Part shown: positions 7,853 through 16,782 of the stretch, in pieces
Layout of the letters: each line of letters starts with the position of its first letter
Position numbering within the stretch: the first letter of the stretch is position 1
Assembly (NCBI GenBank): GCA_027604005.1
Contig: JADGJT010000237.1
Location: forward strand, 18,130 to 36,671
Reading direction: 5' to 3'
Source of the DNA: Dinochytrium kinnereticum
Taxonomy: Eukaryota > Chytridiomycota > Chytridiomycetes > Chytridiales > Chytridiaceae
DNA: 18,542 nucleotides
Made by a program: the position numbers and the translations under genes
The notes under the pieces: model-generated
Databases searched by the model: none
Told to the model about the DNA's origin: nothing
The model's input: only the letters and a program-made list of their open reading frames with translations

Positions 7853-10063
7853 TCAATGGCTAGACCTGGACCTGGACCTTCGCGTCGCCCTCAAAAACTT
7901 CAAAATCTTGTCCTTGGGGCTCTTTGAGGTGCTGGGCGAACCTGATCCCACTGAAAGCGTTGCCAGAGGTGGCGGTGTCCCACTTGACGCAAAGCTATCC
8001 CTAGGAGAATCTTCCGCGGACCTATCCGTCAATGACCGATTCGAGTCATTATCATCCCGCGAAGGAACGTAAACCCCTCTCCTCCGATACGAGGCCGACG
8101 ACGCGCCGTCCTCATCAAAGTCGATGGCGATCTTTGGTGGCAATGGTGGAAGAGTTTGAGGTGCAAGCCAGGCATCTCGAGGTACGTGATGCTCTTCCAC
8201 GAGATGAATGGTGCCGGTGTGGCCTGGTTTAAAGCGGTTGAGGTAGTCGTCTACGAGGAAGTAGAGGGACTTTATGGGGTGAAGACCACAGTCGATGGAG
8301 AGCATGCGACGGACTTCGGATTCGGAGATACCGTAGGTGACGAGCTCGGCCACTGCCTCCATGTTGGGGTTTTGGACGATCGTTGGGTGGTTTGTTGTGT
8401 AGGGGTTGGGGGGGGCCAAGTGGTCGATGTTTGTCCATCTGGTGGTTTGGTTGTATTTTTTTGTGGGGGGTTAGACTTTGGGGTTTGCGGTTCGGGACTT
8501 ACGGATGCTCCATGATTTCTTGCATCTTTGCGCGCGCTTGCGGGTCTACCGTCAACATTCGTGATATCAGGTCTTTGACGGCTGTATTGAGCAGGTTAGA
8601 CCACTGACCATGAAAGATGAATATCACTTACATTCGCTAACGTTCTCTAGTGGGGAGTAACTCCCGCGTAGTATCAAAGAGTACATGTGCGCCTGATCAG
8701 AATGATCGAAAGGGAGGGAGCCCATAAGCATGGCGTAGAGGATAACTCCAAGTGACCACTGGTTCACAAATTCAATGCTGGTTAGTAATGCGGCAAAGGA
8801 AAAAAACAGGTACGCTTACAATATCAACCTCGGGTCCAACATAAGGTGTTCCTCGAATCATCTCAGGCGCAGCGTAGTATGGCGAACTGTTGATTTGAAT
8901 TAGGCATGCATCTAATAGAATACTTTGGGATATGTGCGAGTATAACATACCCGCAGTAAGTGTCCAAAGTTCTTTCCCTGTGGAAGGTGTTTCCGAAACC
9001 AAAGTCTATTATCTTGATGTTTCCATTGTCATCGATAAGGCAGTTCTGTTCATATCATACTGGGTTAGACATTCGGGTCGCTACACCTATGGATGGCAAA
9101 AACATGAAGCAGCCACGGAGTAGGCATTACCTCTGGTTTAAGATCACGATGAATCACCGAATTCTAGATACCATGAATAATTATCAGTTAAAAAGAATAT
9201 AAATGTTGAATCCCTGGACTTCACAAAGAAAGATAGAATATGAAAGATAGATCGTACCTTGTGACAGTAATCCACAGCCGATAAGATCTGTCTAAAAAAA
9301 TGCCTACAAGTTTGCTCGCTCACAGGCTTGTTTCGCTTGATAAAGTCATACAAATCCCCTCCCGCAGCGTACTCCATCACAAGAAAGATCTGAACGGCCA
9401 TGAACACGACAGTTAGCACAATATTTTTTTTTTCTTTTTTTTTCTTCGCTTTCTATACCAAGAAACAATGTTTATGCAAAGAAAAACAAACCTGCTTGGT
9501 ATCCTCCAACGTTTCCTTTACCTCAACAATGTGGGGATGGTACAGCAACTTCATCAACCGAATCTCTCTCTGCACAGAGTTCATCTGCTTCATGGTCTTG
9601 ACATTGGCTTTCAAAATACTCTTGATGGCGACCTAAGGGACATCCAATTGTAAGTTAAAACCGAATAGACTCCAAAATCCTTCTTTTTCAAATTCCAATG
9701 ATTCTAAACCTTCTTTCAACAAAACAGCAAAACGGAGAAGAAAAGAAAAAACAACACGAAAATCAGGCAAAGCCCTCAATTACCTTCTCCTTTGTTGAAA
9801 CATGCTCAGCGAGCTTGACCTTCCCAAACGTCCCCTTCCCAATCGTCTCCAGAAGAGCGTAATCTTTCACGCGTTTTAGACGAACCGCAGGTGGGGAGTG
9901 TGGGCCTAAATCTTCCGCTAGGGTTGCTTCTGACACGGCGTGGTAAGTCGCGAGGCCTGGAGCGTCTTCTGGATCATTCTGGGGTTTTGAAAAAAAGTCA
10001 GCTTTGGGGGTTGAGGAATGCTTTACGTACCTTTTGAGAGTGATGTTTTCGCGCTTGACTCAT
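7853..10063 (-). CDS. CAMK-like protein kinase, MARK/KIN1/AMPK-related, with UBA-like segment
   Basis: Serine/threonine kinase of the AMPK-related group, whose MARK/Par-1/KIN1 members control polarity and microtubule-associated proteins. Exons read downward: 10063-10031, 9978-9784, 9632-9492, 9389-9258, 9163-9131, 9045-8951, 8886-8820, 8758-8632, 8581-8503, 8438-7853. They give 495 aa in unbroken phase; introns are 50-151 bp. Kinase domain (about 51-302): GKGTFGKV loop, VAIK with Lys80, HRDLKPEN with Asp174, DFG at 192-194, activation loop TLDTYCGSPYYAAPE, then GPEVDIWSLGVILY and a closing HPW. The LDTYCG Thr matches the LKB1-type activation site of the family. After the kinase, VAELVTYGISESEVRRML to YFLVDDYL resembles the UBA-like segment of this group. 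The last 80 residues are Ser-rich and end in a basic RATRRSRSRSSH; no KA1 domain is seen. The exact subfamily is uncertain. Confidence 0.9.
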
Positions 10064-10078
10064 TTTTTTTTTTTTTTT
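10064..10078 (-). promoter_or_regulatory. A15 run directly before the kinase start codon
   Basis: In the sense of the MARK-like kinase, 15 consecutive As touch the ATG at 10063. The reading MSQARKHHSQK then continues in frame across the first intron. The run could lie in the 5' leader and affect initiation, or mark a slippage-prone promoter tract. Confidence 0.6.
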
Positions 10079-11139
10079 GAAAACCCCCCCTCCAAACAGA
10101 GAAACAGACAAAAGAAAAGAGGTGATGATAAACAGGGGGAACTAAAAACCGCCGTAAAAACAGAGAGGTGTAAAAAAGTAAATAAAAATGTGGCTGACTT
10201 CTAGGTCTGATAAAGTACAATTGTTACAGAAGTTGAGCGGTTCAAACGTTTTGACCAATAAAATCACAGGGTACACTTTAAAAAACAGAAAGAAGAACTG
10301 CACGGAGAGCAAGAGAAGTGTAAAAGATGATAAACGACTTTGTGACTGACAAACAGAACCGAAAAACAGCGACTTGGTAAGTTTGGTTGAGTGGACCGAG
10401 ATTGAGTCTGAAACGGGGATATAAAAAAAAAGGGAGGGCTTTGCTCAGTCTACTCTTTGGAAAAAAGAGTGGAGTAAACCCCGCAACAGCCGTGATAAAG
10501 TAATCCAAAAGGAGAAACAGAAGAGAAGAAATTGGGGTGAGGTCCTTGCAGTCGTATCTCTTGTGGTTCTCAAGATGCTGGTCTATTCCAAAATCGAGTA
10601 AAGCTCCATACACCGAGGCCAGTAGGAATCGGGCGAGACAGCCTCAGCTTATATTTCAAAGCCTTACGAGCAGCAGCAGACTTCCTTCTCCACGCTGTTC
10701 CTACGAAGCCGAGAATGCGGTGGGAGGTTGATTTGAGAACGGCGTGAAGGTGTTTAGATCGCACGATGGAAAAAGGCTCTCCAGCAAAGGGAGGAGAGAG
10801 AGAGGATGCACGCAAGTAAATAAACCAACGAAAATAAAATAACGCCTAAAGGTTGAATGAAGAGAAAAACAACTGCAGCAAAAAACAACAACAACAACAA
10901 TCGCCAAAAGAATCGATTAAACAAGGGTATTATGCTCTCCAAAATATACAGCAACCGGCACAACAAGAAAGGAAAAGACAACCGAATAAAGGGGGGTGTG
11001 GGTTGCGTAGATTCTAAAATGGGGGGGTTCTCCTTGTCTTCATTCAAAATCAAACAAACAACGGCAGTTCAAAGAGAAACAAAAAACAACAACGCTCAAG
11101 CAGCGGGTTCCCACAAATGAACTCAAATAAAGCCCTCGT

Positions 11140-11850
11140 CTTTGTTAACAAGCTAGCGTCGTGACCTCAACCTCTACTCGCGTTGTGGCCCCTCCCTTTC
11201 CCCAACAATGTCCTTTCAAGTATAAAGAAAGGGCCATTGAAACCGCCCTCAATGCGGTGCCGAGATTGGGAGTTCAATCAGGCCTTTTCTTTCAATCTTT
11301 GCACCCAAATCACTCGCGTTCATCCGTCGTCAATCTTGTACCATGGGAATCTTGGTCAAGAGGCCTGGACGCTAACCATAAAAGGCTAAACTCTAAACGC
11401 AAACCAAGTATGAAAAGCCCTGGCCAGTGATCCAGAGAAGAATGCAACGCCATATCAGGATTAACGTGCTTGAAGCCACGGATTTGGCGTTCATAACTGG
11501 AAAACCAGACGTCCAAGCGTTGCTGCTAGCGACCCAAGCGAAAACAATGGAAATGCCCTGCAAATCATCAAGGGACCCAAGCGACATAAAATGCAGTCAC
11601 GGTCACGAGCAACCTTTCCCAACAATAATCCCAATCGAAAAAGAATGGGTCAGATCTATACTTTTGTTCTCATGGTTCACTGAGGATGACGCGTATCGAT
11701 CAGAGAGAAGAAAAAAAAAATATTCGTCATCAAGTCTCAACAGATGCAGAGTAAAACCAAAAACGCAAAAACGGCTTTCAACTCTCCAAATCAAACCTCA
11801 ACGAGATGGGATATCGCGATTATCAAAAAAAGGTATGTTTTAAAGGCGGC
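11140..11850. other. Mixed-composition island of unknown nature
   Basis: In contrast to the homopolymer-rich flanks, this stretch has balanced bases and normal word complexity, as coding or functional RNA genes here do. The plus strand has overlapping frames up to 138 codons (11427-11843, first ATG at 11442). The minus strand has an ATG-initiated 64-codon frame (11587-11393) with hydrophobic segments. I recognise none. An 11-bp word, GACCCAAGCGA, occurs at 11531 and 11574. Confidence 0.35.
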
Positions 11851-11945
11851 GAAGTACACCACGTGAAAAAAAAAGAGGAAGGAAAACTAAGACGAGTGAT
11901 GCAGATTGCGGTCGATTATTAGGGAGCCTTAGATAAAGGTGGTGA

Positions 11946-12069
11946 GGGGTAAGAGTTTCGTGTGAAGGGCTTTATGTAGCTCAACAAACGGGATAAGGGA
12001 TTGTGTGAAGGACTTAATGTAACTCAAGATAGAGGATAAGGGTTTCGTGTCAAAAACTGCATGTATACA
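11946..12069. repeat. Three diverged tandem copies, about 43-44 bp
   Basis: Equivalent points of successive units fall at 11950, 11994 and 12037. Units share TAAGRGTTTCGTGTGAAGG-like starts and ATGTARCTCAA-like ends; the third copy is the most diverged and ends in an ATGTATACAT palindrome. The array lies 55-180 bp 3' of the Nta1 stop codon, so it may be within that transcript's 3' region. Confidence 0.7.
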
Positions 12070-12123
12070 TCAAATGATGAGAGTTGCTTTTTGGTTTCAA
12101 AGGGGAAGAAAGTAGGGGTTAAT

Positions 12124-13653
12124 TCAGAGGTCAAGATCGGCAACTATAACGCATTCATTATTGAATCCCGCGACTGTGAGTAGCTCAACATTGCCGTCCA
12201 TAAATTCGATGACAGCGCTGCTACCGCAAAACCGTGATCCTATAAAAGAAAAAAGCAGTGCCCCCGATTCAAAAGGGAAAACCCGTCAGCCGAGAAATCT
12301 CACCAAGGTTCATAAACGATATAGGTAAGAAAAAAAAAGGTAAAAAAAAAAAAAAAGGATGAAAACGAAGGAGTTTAACTTCTCCCAGTAGGTCAACCAA
12401 TAGCTTCATCACCCAAAAGAAAAAAACACGAGAAAAAAAAAAGAAGAAGAAGAAGAACAAGAAGCAAAAAGTGACCAAAACCCACCATTCTCAAACCCAA
12501 TCCTATTACAAACCGCCATAACCACCCTCCCCTCCCTCCCCTTACCCCTTGTGGCCTGCCGCAGGGGAGCAAGTCTCAAGACCCAGTACTCCAACGTATT
12601 CATGGAAGGATCCTCAGGCTGAACGTATTCATCCATACCATCCTCAGAGAGAAGCCACGCCATGGAACCTGAGACGAACGCCGTCCCGCATTTCCGGTGG
12701 AAGTTGGCGAACTCGAAGGCGGTGAATGGAGATTCAAAACGATATGGGTTGATGTCCATGCAGATAGCAAAGCCCAGCTGGGGAATGGGGGATCAGTCTT
12801 TCTTTTTTTTTTTTTTGTTACCAGATGAGGCGCAGGTTGGGGAGGTGGGAAGTTGGCGTATTTTTTTTTTTTTTTTCTTTTTTTTTGCTTAAAGCAGAAA
12901 CACCCCCATACCTTCACATCCGTTGACGGTCCTCCCAATCCTTTCACGGTAATTCCTTTGAAGGATTCACCTTCAGCTGCCCATATCTCATCGGTGGTGT
13001 ACAGAAAATGCTTGTCGTAGATGTCAACCACCTCCCCGTTTCTATCCACGAGGCAAACAGAGTTGTACCATGGCTCAAGTGGCTGCTGCTTCCCATCTTT
13101 CTCGTCATCGGAAGCGGTAGAGTCGATGGAGCAGCGAGGGAATCCAACCTGCACAAAGCAGTTCAGCCGTCGTGCTGGTCGTGAGAGAAAATTAGTCCAC
13201 AAAGGTTATAAAGGCAGTTGGAAGACAATGTCCATTTTTCCCCTTCAAACCCTCTTTCCTTCCGACCTCCTACCTCCCGTTATGCGGATGAGCAAGAAAG
13301 AAAAAGGCACATGGTAAAAACCACCATCCGCCAGTATCCCCTTCAGAAAAAACAAAACCAGACAAACAAAACGCCCAACCCCGCGCTCAAAAGCAACCCC
13401 TTAAAAAAAAACAAAAAAACGCACCAGTACTCCTCGCCCAAGTCACGGTAGGCCCATGAGCAGGGTGTTCAATGAACGGCCGTATATGCTGCTTGCTCTC
13501 AAACACATACCCCGAGAACGCCATCTCCGGCAGAATGAGCAGATCAACCCCACCCCCATAGATCCCATGTCCATCCAGCAGCTCCAGGCATTTCTTCTGA
13601 TTCTCAGCAACCCGCCCAATGGCAGGAGCAAACTGCAGACAGGCGACCTTCAT
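12124..13653 (-). CDS. NTA1: Protein N-terminal asparagine/glutamine amidohydrolase, Nta1-type nitrilase
   Basis: Nta1 deamidates N-terminal Asn and Gln to Asp and Glu, so that arginyl-transferase and the Ubr1-type ligase can direct proteins to the proteasome (Arg/N-degron pathway). Exons 13653-13425, 13174-12912, 12777-12486 and 12239-12124 join in frame to 299 aa, shorter than the roughly 457 of budding yeast. The start is MKVACLQFAP. The nitrilase Glu-Lys-Cys triad is visible: LLILPEMAFSGY gives Glu, VDIYDKHFLY gives Lys, and GFAICMDINPYRFESPF gives Cys. FEFANF, LEYWVLRLAPLR, AVCNRIG and FCGSSAVI match Nta1 rather than generic nitrilases. Introns are longer than in the other genes here (250, 134 and 246 bp) and contain long homopolymers. 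The last intron is the least certain junction; direct joining to the FCGSS exon keeps both frame and family order. Confidence 0.87.
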
Positions 13654-14357
13654 GAGACGGGCTCAGTGGTGGTGATTGACGGGATCGCTGGAGCCCCCCC
13701 CTTCTTTTTAACTCTTTTTTTTTTTTTTTGGTTGGGATGACTCGGTTGCACCACTGCCGATCACACCCTTGGGTTGGTCATGGCGATCCCCGCCGATCGT
13801 GACACGGTTGGAGATAAGCGACGGCTCCGTCGGTGCTGGGCTGCATGCGGGGGTCAGTCAGTCACATTGAGCAAGCACAGCTCGTCTTTGATGCTGCGCA
13901 TGAACCCAGCAAGCTGAAGCAGCCGATGAAAGAACCTCAAATTGGAGCGAACAGAAACAACTGGAAAATTCATGGAAAGGAATGACCGGAAAGAGAGACA
14001 AGGAACAAAACACCACCAATAACAGCAATCAGAAAAGATTGAAGAATGAAGAGGCGATAAAAACAACAAACAAAAAAAAAAACAAAAACAAACGCGGCAA
14101 ACCAAACCATCCATTCTCAAACCAAACCAAATAAAAAAAAGAAAAACGAAGAAAAGAAAAGAAAAGAAAAAGAAAAAAAAAAACAGGAAGAAGAAATAAA
14201 CAACCCAAAAAGAATAAAAATGAAAAAAAAAAAAATAAGCGCCACAACAAAAACAGACAAAAAAAAAAGAAAAAAACAAAACAAACCCCCCCATGAAAAA
14301 TATCACTTCAAAACCAAAACCAAAAAAAATAAAATAAGAAAAAACCCCAACGCGCTC
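13654..14357. other. Spacer between Nta1 start and TBCE stop
   Basis: No gene is seen. Positions 13700-13730 hold C8 and a long T run on the plus strand, which is A-rich upstream of Nta1 in its own sense. Positions 13740-14040 are mixed and may hold the Nta1 promoter. Positions 14050-14345 are almost pure A with some C and G and very little T on the plus strand, so the sense 3' flank of TBCE is a long T-rich tract. Long Lys- or Phe-rich frames here are composition artefacts. Confidence 0.6.
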
Positions 14358-16181
14358 TCACCGCAAAAGCATCCTAACACAATCCCCATCCCCCAAATCA
14401 TAAAACCCAACCTCCCTCAACTCATCCCCCATCCCAAACGGATTCAACCACTTCCCCCCCCTAAAAACCCAAGCCTCCAACCCAACACACTCCCCCGAAC
14501 CCACGCCCCCCCTCAGCACCACCAACCGTCCCATCAAAGCCCTCAAACTCCTCACAGTCATCCCAACCGGCACCTTCTTCACAACCTCCTTCACCAACAC
14601 CGGTGACGCGTCGTCCGGAAGGTGCATCAAGAACGGGGACAAGCTCAGGGGATCAGGGGTGGGGGAGCCAAGGAGGACAGAGACGAGGGTCAATTGAACC
14701 ATTCGATGTTTCAAGGCTGTTGAGGTTGCTGAGACCGGGGCGATGGTGGGTTCTCCGTGGAGGCTCACGAGGGTTGCGTAGCGGGGGTGGGTGGAGGTGA
14801 AGTTTGGGGTTTGGGGGTTTTCCATCGCGCAGCGGTTGAGGTACCACCATTCGGCGTCCCTCCGGTCCTTGAGGGAGATGGGGGACCCGTTGACGTGATC
14901 GACGTTGGCAACCCTTGCGATGAGGTGAAAGAGGAGATCGGTGCGAGGATGTTCGAGGTCAGAGGTGATTGGGTTGGATTTGAATCGAAGGTCTTTGAGA
15001 GCTGGCGTGATGGTGTTGAGGGCGTGGAGGGAGAGCCAATCTGATATGCGGTTTTGAGAGAGGTTCAGGGTGAGGAGGGTTGGAAGGATGAGGGTGGTGG
15101 AGATGGAGGGGATTTGATTGTTCGGGAGGTGAAGGTTCTTGAGGGAGGGCAACCTTTTGGCGATGCTTGCCACATCGTCCCAGGAGGTCAGGAGGTTTGA
15201 TTCGAGGTTGAGGAGTTTCAGGTTGGGAAAGAGGGCTGTCTCAAGGTGGTCCGTGGAACTCGTGAGGTTGGTCATGCCGTTGAACCCGAGATGAAGCTCC
15301 TCCAGCGCTGGGAAATGTCTTGCAACCACACCCTCAACCTCTGCCCAGGGGATTCGGGTGTGATTCAACGCAAGAGCTTTGACACCGTCAAACGCCCCAC
15401 CCTTGATAACCGCGCGAGGGTCAAACGAAGGTGGAAAGGCCACCCCCTCATTTTCCTCACACCACCACCACAATCTGGTCTGATTCAACCGCAGAGATTC
15501 AAGCGCCGGAAGCTCACAACACACCATCGCCACCTCGGCCCACCTGGAAAACAGATTCCGACTCAAATCCAGATCAACAACCGATGGACATATCATCCCC
15601 AGTAACCCGGGAACCTCACTCCCGATCCATCCAACCTCCATTCCAGCCAAACTAATCTCACGAAGCCTCCAAACCTTGGACTGCCTCCTCGACACCTCCT
15701 CCCATCCCACCATCTCAACAACAACATTCTTATCCCCAAGTTTAACATGTCCAGACCTCTCAACTGTCTTCACAACACCCTCCTTCACATCCTCCCCCCT
15801 CTTCTCACCGCGTAACGCCGCCAGCCCCGTCTCAACGATCCCTGACATCTCCGTCTCATCAGGGAGGTACCGCTCCCCCAAGGCGGAGAGGAAAGGACGT
15901 GGGAATCGAAGCTTGGCCGCGTATTGCTTTACAAAGGATCCGGCGTTCTTGAATCGAGTCTGGAACAGCTCTACTCCCTTGTGGGTCCCTGAGTGCTTGC
16001 CTCGGCTTGGGTCGTCCCATTCGATGCCTAGCCAGGTTGGACCCGTGGGGTGGTCGGCGGTGGTGTCTTGGGGGATGGGACCTTGGTAGAGGATTGTGCC
16101 GCGGTGGCCTTCGGTTGTTTCGATGCGTTGGCCGACGCGGGTGGTGGGAGTGGTGGGGTCTTGGAGGGAGTGTTCGGTCAT
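14358..16181 (-). CDS. TBCE: Tubulin-specific chaperone E (tubulin-folding cofactor E)
   Basis: TBCE binds alpha-tubulin and, with cofactors A, C and D, assembles the alpha/beta-tubulin dimer in the cytoplasm; it can also take dimers apart. One uninterrupted 607-codon frame carries the full family order, so no intron is needed. An N-terminal CAP-Gly domain spans about residues 16-90, with GPTWLGIEWDDPSRGKHSG and the diagnostic GKHSG at 61-65. A leucine-rich-repeat region covers about 205-420 (repeats of the LPSLKNLHLPNNQI and LLTLNLSQNRISDW type). A C-terminal ubiquitin-like domain begins near 490, including KKVPVGMTVRSLRALMGRL, and ends FYDLGDGDCVRMLLR. Length is close to the usual 520-600. 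The next gene upstream, the RING-CH ligase, is on the same strand about 600 bp away. Its lack of introns contrasts with the five genes to the left. Confidence 0.93.
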   Translation of the reverse strand: MTEHSLQDPTTPTTRVGQRIETTEGHRGTILYQGPIPQDTTADHPTGPTWLGIEWDDPSRGKHSGTHKGVELFQTRFKNAGSFVKQYAAKLRFPRPFLSALGERYLPDETEMSGIVETGLAALRGEKRGEDVKEGVVKTVERSGHVKLGDKNVVVEMVGWEEVSRRQSKVWRLREISLAGMEVGWIGSEVPGLLGMICPSVVDLDLSRNLFSRWAEVAMVCCELPALESLRLNQTRLWWWCEENEGVAFPPSFDPRAVIKGGAFDGVKALALNHTRIPWAEVEGVVARHFPALEELHLGFNGMTNLTSSTDHLETALFPNLKLLNLESNLLTSWDDVASIAKRLPSLKNLHLPNNQIPSISTTLILPTLLTLNLSQNRISDWLSLHALNTITPALKDLRFKSNPITSDLEHPRTDLLFHLIARVANVDHVNGSPISLKDRRDAEWWYLNRCAMENPQTPNFTSTHPRYATLVSLHGEPTIAPVSATSTALKHRMVQLTLVSVLLGSPTPDPLSLSPFLMHLPDDASPVLVKEVVKKVPVGMTVRSLRALMGRLVVLRGGVGSGECVGLEAWVFRGGKWLNPFGMGDELREVGFYDLGDGDCVRMLLR

Positions 16182-16782
16182 GCTGCTTGATTTATTGTTT
16201 TTAATAAATTTATTATTTCACTCTTTTTTTTGCTGGTCTGGAGGGCAAAACGAACGCCTCCAAGCGAGGTTCAGTTGGTGGTTTTGAACGTCGTCAGCCG
16301 TGGTTGGTTCTTTGGTTGTATTTTCTTGGTGGAGCGAGAGACAATGCCTTGGAGCGTCTCAGACGGAAGAGGAAATGAAATGAAATGTAAAAGTAACAAC
16401 ATGAGGGTGGGCTTCATTTTCAATTCTTGGGAAAAGCTCAACAGGAGATGATGGGTAAGAGAATAGCACTACCAAACGATCAACAATCCAACTCCTTCCC
16501 CCCCCCCCAAAAAAAAAACAAAAAAAACAAACAAAAAAAAAACAAATAATAATAATAAAAATAATATAATAATACAAGAACAGACGTACTCCACCCACAT
16601 GGTTTTTAAAAGTCAATAAACTAAAGCTTTCACAGAGGTTTAAAGTTAAAAAAAAAAGAAGAAGTTATCACGACCCATCATAAAAACATGTCAACAAAAA
16701 ACAAAAACAGAAATGGCATAAAAGAAAAACAACAATAATAATAACAACAAAAAAAAAACAAACCAGCAGAGAGACCACCGAT
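16182..16782. other. Spacer between TBCE start and RING-CH ligase stop
   Basis: No gene is seen. Positions 16190-16230 are T-rich on the plus strand, so A-rich just upstream of TBCE in its sense. Positions 16240-16490 are mixed and probably hold the TBCE promoter. Positions 16498-16780 combine a C run, A runs and AAT repeats; this is T-rich in the sense of the ligase gene and fits its 3' flank. An AATAAT-like cluster sits near 16545-16575. Confidence 0.6.

Larger units (their letters stand above)
10064..12123. other. 2.06-kb region without a recognisable gene
   Basis: This lies upstream of the MARK-like kinase and 3' of the Nta1 gene, both on the minus strand. Positions 10080-10520 and 10860-11100 are purine- and A-rich on the plus strand, with a short CAA run near 10888. 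Positions 10530-10800 and 11140-11850 are of more even composition. Open frames of 60-140 codons occur on both strands, but the longer ones start at GTG or TTG rather than ATG and none resembles a known family. I found no tRNA, 5S or U6-like sequence by eye. It may hold the kinase promoter, leader introns, a non-coding RNA or a rapidly evolving gene. Confidence 0.5.

Noticed and set aside
10570..10815. 81-codon minus-strand frame with a basic stretch (WRRKSAAARKALKYKLRLSRPIP) vaguely like a small ribosomal protein
   Set aside because: No ATG start, and it could not be matched convincingly to eL39 or another small ribosomal protein; RPIP alone is not enough.
10754..11053. 99-codon minus-strand frame with strong hydrophobic segments, like a small membrane protein
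   Set aside because: It starts at TTG, not ATG, and its Leu/Phe runs come from A-rich and CAA repeats on the opposite strand.
11230..11300. GAGTTCAATC at about 11270, resembling a tRNA B box
   Set aside because: No acceptor stem, anticodon arm or A box can be placed at the right distances.
11161..11843. Two overlapping plus-strand frames of 89 and 138 codons
   Set aside because: Both begin at GTG, no family resemblance is visible, and there is no splice pattern joining them. The region is kept only as an unexplained island.
13854..14606. Long Phe-rich minus-strand and Lys-rich plus-strand frames
   Set aside because: Composition artefacts of the A-rich, T-poor stretch at 14050-14345; the part beyond 14358 is the shadow of TBCE.
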